From: Gracilariopsis chorda
Taxonomy: Eukaryota; Rhodophyta; Florideophyceae; Gracilariales; Gracilariaceae
Direction of reading: 5' to 3'
DNA length: 64,000 nucleotides
NCBI GenBank assembly: GCA_003194525.1
Contig: NBIV01000052.1
Location: 62,001 to 126,000, forward strand
Part shown: positions 31,397 through 41,238 of the stretch, one piece after another
Layout: each line of letters starts with the position of its first letter
Numbering within the stretch: position 1 is the first letter of the stretch
Program-made: the position numbers and the translations under genes
The notes under the pieces: generated by a model
What the model saw: only the letters and a program-made list of their open reading frames with translations
Database searches by the model: none
Told to the model about the DNA's origin: nothing

Positions 31397-33090
31397 TCTC
31401 ACGATACCGGTAAAGATTATTGTGCACAGTATTCCCGCTATTCCTGAACACGCGTATTTAACGTGACCGCAGAAGAATTTTTCTTTGTCAAGCTCATCTT
31501 TTTCATAAATACGACTGTGTATGAAACAGGAGAGCACCAAACACACTATCTTTGCAAAAACGCATCAAGTGGTACGTGTATGTATGTACGTGAAGTGTTC
31601 TTGATAGGACAAAAGCCGTTTTGGTGGCCTACTGGAGAAGTTAAAGGTTCCCCCCAAAAAAAGGGATTCTCGTGTACCGTATAGTATACGGTGCATACGT
31701 TACATGCTGCTCGTTTTACGCACAGCATCTTCTGAACGGTTCGTCGACTGATCGCTACAGTTGTTTGGTAGGAAAATATGTACAGGTATACAAGACTGTT
31801 GAGAATGGACGATTGTCAAGAGTTTTGTATAGACGTACCTGTAGTTGTACTGCAGCATGTCAAATATACGGTTGGTACGTGCTGCGTGACAAGGGGAGGC
31901 GTAACTGTGCAACCACGGGGCGCTAGGAATAACGTGGAAGCAAGTAATGTTCTGTTACGTTGGCAGTCACTGTTGTAAACGGTTGTAAAGGGTGATAGCC
32001 TGTGCGGTTGCATCTGTAACAGTACGGGTTCCAAGCGAGGACTAGAAACTGCGGCTCGCGCTTGAAGCACTGCTGCCAAGAAGTGCGGTGCTCAACGTGG
32101 GCTTGCTCCTTTTCTGTGCAGCACAAGGGTACGGCATGTGTGATCGGATGTGTTGCGCCAATAGCAGAGAGTTGTTCGGCAATGTGTTGGCGGGAGAAGG
32201 CTAATTGTGGCGGCATAAGAAGTGGTGGATGGTGGAGTTGAGATTGTGGGTTTCGACTATGACATGAGTGTTGTGTTGGGGCGTGCGCAGTGACAACGTG
32301 GAGAAAGTGCAGCACCCAAGTTATTAGTCGTTAGTTGAAGGGCGCGTGCTGAAGATGAAGACGCATGTGAGGTTGATGTGGGATTGTATGTTTTCGTTAC
32401 GGTTGCGCGTGTGTGTTTGGGGGTGTGAATGAGATATGTGGTGAATTGTTGGGAGAGAGTGACGTAAGCGGTGGGAAGTGCAACTGGGCGAGGGGGGTTG
32501 GGGAAGGGTTTATGTTTTATGTGTGACAGTTGGTGGAAGTAAGTGGGGAATACGCGGAAGGTACTTGATTTGAAGCGGGTGGTGCGGACGAGTTGGGGGG
32601 GGCTGGGGGTGTGAAGCGGGAGCAGAAGGAGCAGAAGGAGGAGGAGGGGGTGTGGGAAGAGTGACGAGAGTGATTTGTGAGGGAGAGGTATTGACGAGAG
32701 GGAGATGGGGGGGGAATTGATTGGCGGGTGCGAATGGACGTTGGGTTGGACTGTGTTGGATAGTGGGTATGGTAGGGGGAGGTGTATGTGGTGGAAAGTG
32801 TTGGGTTGGTGATGACAGAGGTGGGCGAGAGAAGTGACGTCATTGGCGATAGGTGGGAGGAGGGCGGTGGGGCGGAGACGGACGGGGCGCGGGACAAGTG
32901 GCGGCAGTGCACGTTACGGTCGGGAAAGGGCAGCGAGCGCTGACAGCTGGTGCGCGCGCATGTGCGCGAAGGGCGGCTGAAACGGTGATTGGACGGGTGC
33001 GGGGCGCAAACGGGCGGTTGCTGTTGCGTGTTTTTCTTTAGCGGGCGGCGCTCCCTTTTGGTGGCAACGGGCGCCGGTTTGCAGACACTG
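31397..33090. other. intergenic, G-skewed stretch
   Basis: No gene is supported. From about 32340 to 32960 the plus strand is strongly G-rich and C-poor, with runs of 4-8 G. The minus-strand frame 32912-32517 is an S/T/P-rich by-product of this skew. The stretch lies upstream of the Sel1 genes and could form R-loops or quadruplexes. Confidence 0.45.
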
Positions 33091-33232
33091 GCGCTAGCTA
33101 GCGGCGGGCTGGACAGGCCAGTGGTAGTGGTAGTGGTAGTGTAGTGTAAACAGAGGGCGCGGGCTTGCAGAGTGTGGCGCTAGCGGCGGGCTGCACAGGC
33201 CAGTGGTAGTGTAGTGTAAACAGAGGGCGCGG
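33091..33232 (+). repeat. tandem duplication upstream of Sel1 gene 1
   Basis: Two copies (33091-33162 and 33177-33232) share GCGCTAGC, GGCGGGCTG, ACAGGCCAGTGGTAGTG and TGTAAACAGAGGGCGCGG. The first copy has extra GTGGTA units. The pair ends about 85 bp before the ATG at 33316, with a CTTAAAAG TATA-like element near 33265, so it is probably a promoter duplication. Confidence 0.6.
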
Positions 33233-33315
33233 CCGTTCGCAGCGCAGGCGGGCAGGGCGCGCGCTTAAAAGAGACACAGCGGCAGCAGCAGGGGCGGAGG
33301 CACAGCGGCGCTACC

Positions 33316-34575
33316 ATGTGCGGCGGCTGCACAACGAGCACAATGAGCGCGCGCGAGGGCACGGTGGTGGTGCAGGGCGAGCGGTCGCACGAGGCGCGGC
33401 GGCGGGAGGAGGCCGAACAGAAGGCGGCGCAGGAGGAGCTGCTGCTGCCGAGCTGCGTGGCGGGCAGCGCGTTCAAGATGCGGCGCGCGCTGCAGCTGAT
33501 GGAGCGCGGCGACGAGCCGTCGCGACGCGCGGCGCAGCGACTGCTGGACGAGGCGGTGGGCATCGCGACGACGGGGGGGGGGACGGGGCGCGCGCGCGGC
33601 TACACGCTGTGGAGCGCGGCGGGACTGCGCGCGCTGCCGGCGTACGTGGTGCGGCCGGTGGAGGCGGAGCGCGTGGCGCGGGCGCTCAACGCGTCGGAGA
33701 TGGAGGTGCGGCGCGCGGTGGAGTGCGGCGGTGGTGGGGGGGAGGCGACGCGGCGCTGGTACGTGGGCGACGTGGTGGACGTGGAGGGGGGGGTGGACTA
33801 CTGCATGCGCGCGGCGCTGGGGGGGGTGCACTTTGCGGCGGAGGCGCTGCGCTGGCTGGACGCGGAGCGCGCGCGGGGCATCTCGGCGCGGCGCGGCGCG
33901 GGGAGGCGCGAGTTTGCGCGCGCGCTGGCGGCGGGCGAGACGGAGCGCGCCATCCACGTGGGCACTATGCTCAGCTTCGGGGCGGCGGGGGCGGGGGCGG
34001 GGGCGGGGGCGGGGAGGGAAGAGGAGGAGCGACTGATGCGCATGGACGCCACGGAGCGGCGCGCCGTGGCCGCAAACAACGCGGGCTTCGTGCTGCGCCA
34101 CGGCGCGCGCGACGTGGCGGCGGACGCGGCGGCCGCGGCGCGCTACTACCGACTGGCCGTGCGCTGGGGGTCGGCCGCGGGCGCGGCCAACCTGGGCGTG
34201 CTGCTGGCGGAGGGCGCGCGCGGCGTGGCGCGCGACGCGCCGCGCGCAGAGGCGCTGCTGCAGCTGGCGCTGTCGCGCGGCGAGCGCGACCACGCGCCGC
34301 GCTCGCTGGCGCTGCTGCTGCTGCGCCGCGCCCGCGGCCGCCGCCGCTTCGGCAGCGCCACGCGCGCCGCGCGTCTGCTGCTCGCCGCCGTCGACGGCGC
34401 CGTCTGCGCCGCCGCGCGCGCGCGCGCCGTCGCGTCGCTGCGCCGTCTGCGCCGCTCGTGGCGCTTCCGCGCGGCCGCGTCGCGCTCGCTGCGCGCGCGC
34501 GTGCGTCGCGCCCTGCTGTCAGCCGCTGTCAGCCGCTCGCGCTCGCGCTCAGCGCCGCCCTCGCCCGTGCTGTAG
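33316..34575 (+). CDS. Sel1-repeat protein, GC-extreme, paralog of the next gene
   Basis: 419 residues from the ATG in CTACCATGT. It has no kinase domain. Helical repeats of the Sel1-like (TPR-related) type are seen at about residues 55-80 (RAAQRLLDEAVGIA) and 250-340: NNAGFVLRHGARDVAADAAA, ARYYRLAVRWGSAAGAANLG, VLLAEGARGVARDAPRAEAL and LQLALSRGERDHAPRSLALL. Sel1 repeats are protein-binding scaffolds. The middle (LPAYVVRPVEAERVARALNA) matches LPLCVVRRVEWEAAARYLRR of the next gene and the repeat block matches too, so the two are tandem duplicates. Third codon positions are nearly all G or C. An AGAGAG stretch and an Arg/Ser-rich C-terminus are low-complexity. The next gene begins only about 100 bp on. 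Function beyond a scaffold role is unknown. Confidence 0.7.
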   Translation: MCGGCTTSTMSAREGTVVVQGERSHEARRREEAEQKAAQEELLLPSCVAGSAFKMRRALQLMERGDEPSRRAAQRLLDEAVGIATTGGGTGRARGYTLWSAAGLRALPAYVVRPVEAERVARALNASEMEVRRAVECGGGGGEATRRWYVGDVVDVEGGVDYCMRAALGGVHFAAEALRWLDAERARGISARRGAGRREFARALAAGETERAIHVGTMLSFGAAGAGAGAGAGREEEERLMRMDATERRAVAANNAGFVLRHGARDVAADAAAAARYYRLAVRWGSAAGAANLGVLLAEGARGVARDAPRAEALLQLALSRGERDHAPRSLALLLLRRARGRRRFGSATRAARLLLAAVDGAVCAAARARAVASLRRLRRSWRFRAAASRSLRARVRRALLSAAVSRSRSRSAPPSPVL

Positions 34576-34680
34576 TGCGAGTCACCCGCTCCCGTCCCCC
34601 GTCCCCTCCCCTCCCCTTCCCCCCCCCCGTCCCCTCCCCCCCTTCCCCCCCCCCGTCCCCGTCCCCCCCCCCCCCCCGCA
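34576..34680. repeat. poly-C/CT tract between the Sel1 genes
   Basis: About 100 bp of almost pure C with scattered T and G, including runs of 7-15 C. The complement has many G runs and could form quadruplexes. Such runs are prone to length change and sequence error, which matters for the start of the next gene. Confidence 0.7.
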
Positions 34681-34795
34681 ATGGACCCGCCCGCCCCCCC
34701 ACCCTCGACGCGCTCCTCCGCGCCGCCGTCGACGCCCTCCGCCCCTGGCTCCCCCTCCCCCCGCTCCCCCCCGCCCCGCAAAGCCGTGCGCCGCC

Positions 34796-37700
34796 GTGCA
34801 CGCCGCCCTCTCCGCGCTCGCCGCTGCGCTCGCAGCTCCCCCTCCCCCCCTCTTCGACCCCCCCGCCGCCACCGACGCCCGCGCAGCCCTCGCCGAGCTC
34901 CGCGAGATCGCCCTCCGCGCCCGTCACCGTCGCGCCCCCCGCCCCGCATCCGCGTCGACCGCCGCGCCCCCCGCCCCTCCCCCTCCCGCTCCCATCCCCC
35001 CCCCCCCCTCTCCACCCCCCGAGAAGAAGCGCCTGCTCCTCCTCGCCAACCGCCTCGACGCCCTTCTGCAGGTCGCCCTCTGGCGCAGGCGCTCCCTCCT
35101 CCACCTCCACCACCGCCGCCTCGCCACCTCCCCCCCCTCCTCCCTCAAGCCCCCCCCCCCACACCACCCCCTCCCCCCCTCCAGCGCGCTCGCCGCCCGC
35201 CCGTGGCACTTCTCCCTCGTGCAGAGCCCCATCACCCCCCTGCGCTCCCGCAACCTGCTCGCCGCCCCCGATGACCACCCCACGCTCGCCATGTGGCGCG
35301 GCCGTCGCGTCTCCGTGCGTCTGCTGCGCTCCGGCTACGCCCGCTTCCTGCGCGAGGCCGACTACCGCCACGCCCTCGGCCAGTTTGTAAACATCCCCGC
35401 CCTGTGCGGCGCCCACTGGGAGAGCTCCCACTCCTCCTCCAGGCCCTCCTCCGCCGTCGGCTACCTGCTCATGCACACCGTCCCCGGCTGCTCGCTCGAC
35501 CACCTCGTCCGCCACTGCAAGATCCCCGACACCGTCACCCACCTGCGCGTCCTGCAGCGCGTCGTCGCCGCCCTGCTCTTCGCCCACTCCGTCCACCCCG
35601 CCATCACCCACCAGGACCTGCACCCGGGCAACGTGCTCATCGTCCACCCGCAACAGCCGCCCGACCACCACCAACCGCCGTCGCTGCCCTCCCGCCCCGC
35701 CCCGCCCGCCACCGTCGCCAATACTTGCCGCCAACCGCTGCCGCCCGTCTTCCCCCCCGTCACCAGCGCCGCCTCCCTGCCCGACCACAACACCACCACC
35801 CTCCCCGACAACCTCAAGCACCGCACCACCCTCGCCTCCCAGACGCACATCCCCACCTCCAACATCACCCGCTCCTCCCCCTCCAACCACAGCAGCGACC
35901 TCAACCCCTCCTCCTGCTCCTCCACCTCCGCCTCCGCCGCCCTCCCGCACGCCTCCAGCCCCTCCCCCGCCGCGTCGCCCTCGCCCCCGCCCCCGCCCTC
36001 CTCCTCGCCCTTCTTCTCCTTCTCGCCCTCCGCCGTCCAGCTCATGGACTTCCCCTCCGTGCACGAGGCGCACGCGCGCAGAGCCCGCTCCACATGGCAT
36101 TCCAACCCGGCGCTCACCGGCTACTGCGCCCCGGAAATCGCCACCCCGCCCATGTGGGCCGCCGTCGCCCACGTCGCCCACAATCGCACCCGCGCCGCCG
36201 CCCACTACGAGCGTGAGCGCTCCGTCATCGCCGCCACCGCCTCCTCCACCGGTCGCAACAGCCCGCGCCCGCCGCCGCCCCCCCATCGCGCACGCAGCAG
36301 CAGTACCAACATCGCCGCCAACGCCCTCATCGCCATGCCCCCGTCCCGCTCCAACTCCGGCTCGCAGCGCCACCACTACGACAATGAGACCTATGCGCTT
36401 TTCGGCGATGACCCTCTCAACAATGAGCTGCACCATTCGCATCACACCGATAGCATGCGAATTGATGTGCGATCCCCCACGCCGTTGCACTCCGCCGCCC
36501 ACCTCGTGCCGAACGGCGCCGTGGCGCACGCGCTCACTACCGCTCAAGGCGTCGTGGAGCAGTCGTTGCGAACCGCGCAGCATACCATTGATACCAGGAA
36601 TGTCACCCATCGACGACGCAGGCTGCCCACCTTTTCCAGTGACGATATCGTCTCCTTCACGCGTCGCAGACGTTCATCGGAGCTTTCTCACCTCGACTCC
36701 GCATCGCTCAACCCCGACAGCAACGCCTTTACGAAGATTGACGTGTGGAGTGTCGGCTGGTTGATGTACTACATGGCTACTGGCAAGCACCCCCCGACGG
36801 ATGCGTTTGCGCGCCCAAACATTGCTGATGAGATTGACTGGAGTGCTGTTCCTCTTGAATGCCGCCCGATTGTTCGAATGTGCATTCATACTGACAAGCA
36901 TAAGCGAGCCACTTTGCGAGAGGTCAAGAGGAACATAGATACCACGTTGCAGGGATTGATGTTTGCCAAAGGGCTGGCACTTTTGGACAACGACAAGAAC
37001 TCGGCCTTTCTCTTGCTGGACAAGGCCGTTGGCATTGAGTCGCTGGATTGTACGGGCACGCGTTTGGCCCATCCCCCGTCCCCGACGTCGTCGCCTTCTT
37101 TCCCGCCTTCCTCGCCCTCTTCGCCGTTCTCAAAGTCCCGCTCATCCTATTCGCGCGGTGCGTCGTTGCTGGGTGCCAGCAACGTCGGCAGTGAGCCCAC
37201 CACGTTGGTGCGCAACGCCGAGGTCATGTCGCTCACCCAGATGGAACAACACGACGATCCTGCCCGCCACAAGCTCATGCTCGGTCTAAATGATAAAACG
37301 CGCGTCGCGCTGGCCGCCCTCCCGTTGTGCGTCGTGCGAAGAGTGGAATGGGAGGCAGCTGCGCGCTACCTACGACGGTCTGAAGAGGAAATCAGGGCGC
37401 TTCGCGGTGCACTCATGACCGAGAAATGGAACAAGAACGACGTCAAGAATGGCGCCGCCGCTTCGGAGTACCTAAAGAAACGTAGCGCCGAAGGTGTATC
37501 GTCCGCGCAGAGTGCGCTGGGATGGATTTATCGCTGGGGCGCTGGAGGCATCTTGAAGAATGTGTCATCGGCTATGCGAGAATGGGAGAAGGCCGTTGCT
37601 GCTGCCGGAGATCCTGAGGCTTGTAATGGCCTGGGGCTTTTGTATCATCACGGACGAAACGAGATAGCCGTGGACGGTGAAAAGGCGAGACGTTACTATC

Positions 37701-38197
37701 AACTAGCGGTCGATCAGGGCTATCCGGCTGCCGCCGTGAATTTGGGAGTTATGCTTCATGACGGCGCGGCCGGTCTGACCCCTGATGGTATTGCAGCGCG
37801 CGGATTGTACGAAATTGCGTCGAGACATGGAGATGCGATTGCTGCGAACAACCTGGGACTGTTGCTCCGACACGGCGCTCCTGGCGTTGAAGTTGACGCT
37901 CCGGCTGCTGTCGACGCTTATCATCTCGCGATAGAGCGGCGCGAGCGTCACCACGCGTGTAGAAATCTTGCCGAGCTTCTGTGGGAAGGCGCTCCCGGCG
38001 TGAAACCGGACCGCGCGAGTGCTGTGGAATATTTTGCAATGGCTGTTGCTAGGGGAGATGCCGGGTCGCGGGAGACGGCGCGCAATGCTTTGCGACACAT
38101 GCTGCAACTTGTTTTGAAGAACAAGGAGCATATCCCGAACGCGTTGATAGAAAAATGTGGACGGTTACTACGATCCGACCGTGGTGATAGTAAGTAA
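34796..38197 (+). CDS. divergent protein kinase with C-terminal Sel1 repeats
   Basis: An open frame of about 1133 codons; the true start is uncertain. The good ATG (34681) lies in another frame just after the poly-C tract, and protein-like sequence switches frame there, which suggests homopolymer length errors or an intron. The first in-frame ATG is at 35291. Kinase landmarks: VSVRLL (about residue 172) where the ATP-binding Lys would be, with Arg instead; ITHQDLHPGNVLI (about 269-281), a catalytic loop keeping Asp and Asn with Gln for Arg and His for Lys; then about 130 residues of Ser/Pro/His-rich insert; LMDFPS for DFG; GYCAPEIATPP for APE; KIDVWSVGWLMYYMATGKHPP for helix F. Sel1 repeats follow at about 910-1100 (ALGWIYRWGAGG, GLGLLYHHGRNE, NLGVMLHDGAAG, NNLGLLLRHGAPG, NLAELLWEGAPG). 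It is likely a signalling scaffold with a weak or absent kinase activity. It is downstream of its kinase-less paralog. Confidence 0.75.
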   Translation: MHAALSALAAALAAPPPPLFDPPAATDARAALAELREIALRARHRRAPRPASASTAAPPAPPPPAPIPPPPSPPPEKKRLLLLANRLDALLQVALWRRRSLLHLHHRRLATSPPSSLKPPPPHHPLPPSSALAARPWHFSLVQSPITPLRSRNLLAAPDDHPTLAMWRGRRVSVRLLRSGYARFLREADYRHALGQFVNIPALCGAHWESSHSSSRPSSAVGYLLMHTVPGCSLDHLVRHCKIPDTVTHLRVLQRVVAALLFAHSVHPAITHQDLHPGNVLIVHPQQPPDHHQPPSLPSRPAPPATVANTCRQPLPPVFPPVTSAASLPDHNTTTLPDNLKHRTTLASQTHIPTSNITRSSPSNHSSDLNPSSCSSTSASAALPHASSPSPAASPSPPPPPSSSPFFSFSPSAVQLMDFPSVHEAHARRARSTWHSNPALTGYCAPEIATPPMWAAVAHVAHNRTRAAAHYERERSVIAATASSTGRNSPRPPPPPHRARSSSTNIAANALIAMPPSRSNSGSQRHHYDNETYALFGDDPLNNELHHSHHTDSMRIDVRSPTPLHSAAHLVPNGAVAHALTTAQGVVEQSLRTAQHTIDTRNVTHRRRRLPTFSSDDIVSFTRRRRSSELSHLDSASLNPDSNAFTKIDVWSVGWLMYYMATGKHPPTDAFARPNIADEIDWSAVPLECRPIVRMCIHTDKHKRATLREVKRNIDTTLQGLMFAKGLALLDNDKNSAFLLLDKAVGIESLDCTGTRLAHPPSPTSSPSFPPSSPSSPFSKSRSSYSRGASLLGASNVGSEPTTLVRNAEVMSLTQMEQHDDPARHKLMLGLNDKTRVALAALPLCVVRRVEWEAAARYLRRSEEEIRALRGALMTEKWNKNDVKNGAAASEYLKKRSAEGVSSAQSALGWIYRWGAGGILKNVSSAMREWEKAVAAAGDPEACNGLGLLYHHGRNEIAVDGEKARRYYQLAVDQGYPAAAVNLGVMLHDGAAGLTPDGIAARGLYEIASRHGDAIAANNLGLLLRHGAPGVEVDAPAAVDAYHLAIERRERHHACRNLAELLWEGAPGVKPDRASAVEYFAMAVARGDAGSRETARNALRHMLQLVLKNKEHIPNALIEKCGRLLRSDRGDSK

Positions 38198-40334
38198 GGA
38201 TATCGCTCCTTTCATGACTATGTTAATAGTACTTTTTCTTGGTCGTGTCTGCTGCTGTGTGTTGGAAGTTTCGTCTTGGTGGACTGGTTTGTACTTGGTT
38301 TCTTTTTTTTTGGTTTGTTTGTGCTGCTAGTTTGTATGGGTAGCGTGGAAGTTTGGTGGCTACCATGTACAGCTTTTTTTTTGGGTTGATCATCTAATCC
38401 CCGTTACGACACACAAGTAGATGAGTACCCTCGTAGCATGCGACGCATGAAACTTTTCTGCGCTGCATAGTATTTATTTTCCGAAGATCCTAAACAGACC
38501 GCGGGAGCTGGCGCTGTGTACAGAATAATCATTTCCCCGGCCACCAAGTGTAGATGGCCTTCTGACCTAACAATTCGCCTTTCCTGATCGACACAGGCTC
38601 CGTGGCGTAACCACCAAAGTTTTGGCGGCTCACCGCCAAGCGGAGCTCTGTGACCTTATGCATGAACGTAATGCGTTCAACGTATGCATTGCGACTGATT
38701 AACCTTCACGTGTAGGAAAGTTCCAAGAATGGAACTGGGTGCTCTCAGAACACTGCACCAGCGGCACACCGCTATCATAATTTTTATTCGATATCGATGT
38801 CACATAAAAAGCGTGGCACATCTGGCTTTCCGCAGCCGCACACAGAACGGAGGATACACTGTTGAGAATCACAGTATTCCAATTGAGATTTCGATAAGCA
38901 CTTATACCTGGCTGCTCCAACCTAGATATCGCATTATTTCCAACTGTTGGAATCGTTTGAAATCGTCATGATGCCAAGTGTTGAGCTCACGTGCAGGTTG
39001 CGTTGTTGATGGGGCGATAACAGCTGCTGACAACTTGTTGGGGACGGCATCCTTTGTCCACGTGTGAGGCTGGTGCACATCCACGAAAGTCGTCTGCTTA
39101 TTCACGTGTTCGGTGGTCATATATCAGCTCCGGAATGAAAACTCACTCAAGATACCAAGCACTGTCCGGACCTCTTCATCTTCCGTGAAGTATAAATTCT
39201 CTTCGGAGCTTGCCATGCGCGTGAGGAGACATCACTCTGCATAAGTCTCTTCCCGCGCATGTATGTACAGCTTTACCGCACACACAACACAGTACATCCA
39301 GTTCGTCTCAAGGCCTATCCTCCCTCGCTACATCTATTTGAACAGAAGATATTGCAAGTGTGCAACGCTTCTTCCTCAAGTCTTCTTCTTCGCTATGCGA
39401 TTTCAAGGTAATTTTCCCTTTCGGCTAGCGCAGACCTTGACTGACATCATGTTAACATCCTCGTACAGTATGACGTTGATCTTTCTGCTTGTGCCGGAAC
39501 CAGGGAAACTAGGGATAGAAGGCTATCCGCTTTACTCTGCAACCGTCGGCGTAGGTTTAGCCTGCCAAGGGCGCGCTATAAAAAGATAAAGGGAACGCCA
39601 TACCTGTGGTACCGTTGGTACCACAGGTTCCAAAGAAAGGCCACAATTCATTTTCCGAAAATAGATTCAAAACGAGTAGTGAGAATCGCTGCAGAAGCTG
39701 AGTAGCGTTGTGTGTTCCGCAAGAAGCCTTCTTGGCCAATGCGGAGAATGCGGGCCCCAGATACTGATATCCAACACTGCTGATACTGGTCTACTCTTCA
39801 ACAATGCACGCGTTCTACCAACCATTGCGCATTCGTGTATTCCGTGAAACCTCTGCATCATGCCGGCCACCTGATCAATTACCCTGTAACCCTTCTAACC
39901 CTCTAAACTCTATTATCGCACAGTGCACGTAGAAAAGCGTTCCACCTTACTACCGGCGCAAAAATCAGCCTTCCAAGAAGCAATGGCTGAACGGAGAAAC
40001 CAACAATCCCCAATTGTCCTCTTAAAGCCGTGAAATTCTATTGAGGCAGGTCCGTAGGATTATGTCATCAAAAGGGAAGACGCACACTATGTTTGCCCGA
40101 CACCGAGACCTTATGCATGGCAAGTTCATGTGTCAAATATCGACTTGAAGTTTTCTGGCAGTGTAAGAAGGCCCAAATGAATTCAGTTTCTCTGTCCTCA
40201 GTATGTTTGCAGCCACCAGCACTAGTATCGGCAGTTCTTGTCCACTGCGATACAATGAGTTCATGATGAAACACTCCTTGGCGCTCTCAAACAAACATAT
40301 CTATGATATCTAGAACCGATACCTGGAGCTCATG
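38198..40334. other. intergenic, no gene recognised
   Basis: About 2.1 kb after the kinase gene. T-rich just downstream of the stop (38220-38390, likely 3' UTR). No frame with domains follows. It includes one strong small hairpin at 39602-39628. Confidence 0.4.
39602..39628. repeat. perfect 12-bp-stem hairpin
   Basis: ACCTGTGGTACC (39602-39613), loop GTT, then its exact complement GGTACCACAGGT (39617-39628). A TATAAAAAG lies about 25 bp upstream. Could be a small RNA structure, a terminator-like element or a regulatory palindrome. Confidence 0.6.
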
Positions 40335-40344
40335 GCCCAACCAT

Positions 40345-41228
40345 CTTCTTCTTTTCTTTTTTATGGGCACACATTACCTGATTACGGCATTGTGATAGAA
40401 TCTAACTCTACAGGGGAGCTTTTCTTCGTCTAGCATGCTAAACTCTATGTACATAAAGCTCCTCGGAAAGAAAGATTTTCTCTGTCCCGTAGTACCAATC
40501 TCTATTCATGTCCCCGGAATGTAGCCGATGACTGCTGCTTGCTCTCACCTTGCAGCAGCCGTGTTGCGCTCACTAGCTACTATCTCGGAACATGGAAAGA
40601 TTAGTACCAAGCTTCTACGGGAAGACCCGAGATCGGATCCATTTCGTTCTGACGCGACTCGCCTTTTCCATTCTTTTCTCTGCTATTCCTTCCCTTTCCA
40701 CCAGAGGACGTCAGCTAAGGGGCACACCACGACAAGGCGGATTCCAATGTGCCTCGTTTTCGTCGTCTAGAAGCACTAACGACGTTCTACCCACCCTTTC
40801 CTCTTCACCCTTGGCGATTTCGGGTAGTTGAACCGACCTAACACACGTGCTCTTCTTCAATCCTGGCGCAAGTTCCGTAAAAACCCTGTAAAACCATTCA
40901 GATCCTTGTACGGGCGGGCCTGTTTTCTTCCATTATCCACGCGATGCTGAGATGCTGCATGAGGTAAGACTGTCGCCTCAGTTTCCGTAGGAAACTCCTG
41001 ACCCTTCCGGGAAAACTCAGGGAAAGGCTGGCAAGATCTTCCGAGAAGCGCGTGCGTCGTGCCTACCGTTTCGCAAAGCCTAGCGGGGGCCTTTTCTGGA
41101 CAGTGCCACCCACGTCGCTTGGGGCCGTCGGTCTGCCGACTGCCTGGTCGCTTTTAGAGACATCTCAGGTCGACGAAGGCGACCAGTCCGCCGATCGCCT
41201 GGGCGAGTTTAATGACATCCCGGGTCTT
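40345..41228 (-). mobile_element. 884-bp A-tailed retroposon, copy 2
   Basis: This is the inverted copy of 20034-20914, about 97-98 % identical by eye. On the minus strand it starts near 41228 (ACCCGGGATGTC, with three extra bases AAG in front) and ends with the A-rich tail at 40345. A perfect 10-bp duplication GCCCAACCAT flanks it (40335-40344 and 41229-41238). Extra 5' bases and an A-rich tail are typical of LINE-machinery insertions. No coding sequence for its own movement is present. Confidence 0.8.
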
Positions 41229-41238
41229 GCCCAACCAT

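Noticed and set aside
32517-32912. Ser/Thr/Pro-rich minus-strand frame
   Set aside because: Direct result of the G-skewed strand; no other coding sign.
33318-35390. 690-codon plus-strand frame overlapping both Sel1 genes
   Set aside because: Composition shadow of extremely GC-rich DNA where stop codons are rare. The repeats and domains are in the other frames.
34529-36610. 693-codon minus-strand frame rich in Gly
   Set aside because: Antisense shadow of the C-rich kinase gene; only low-complexity Gly/Arg/Ala.
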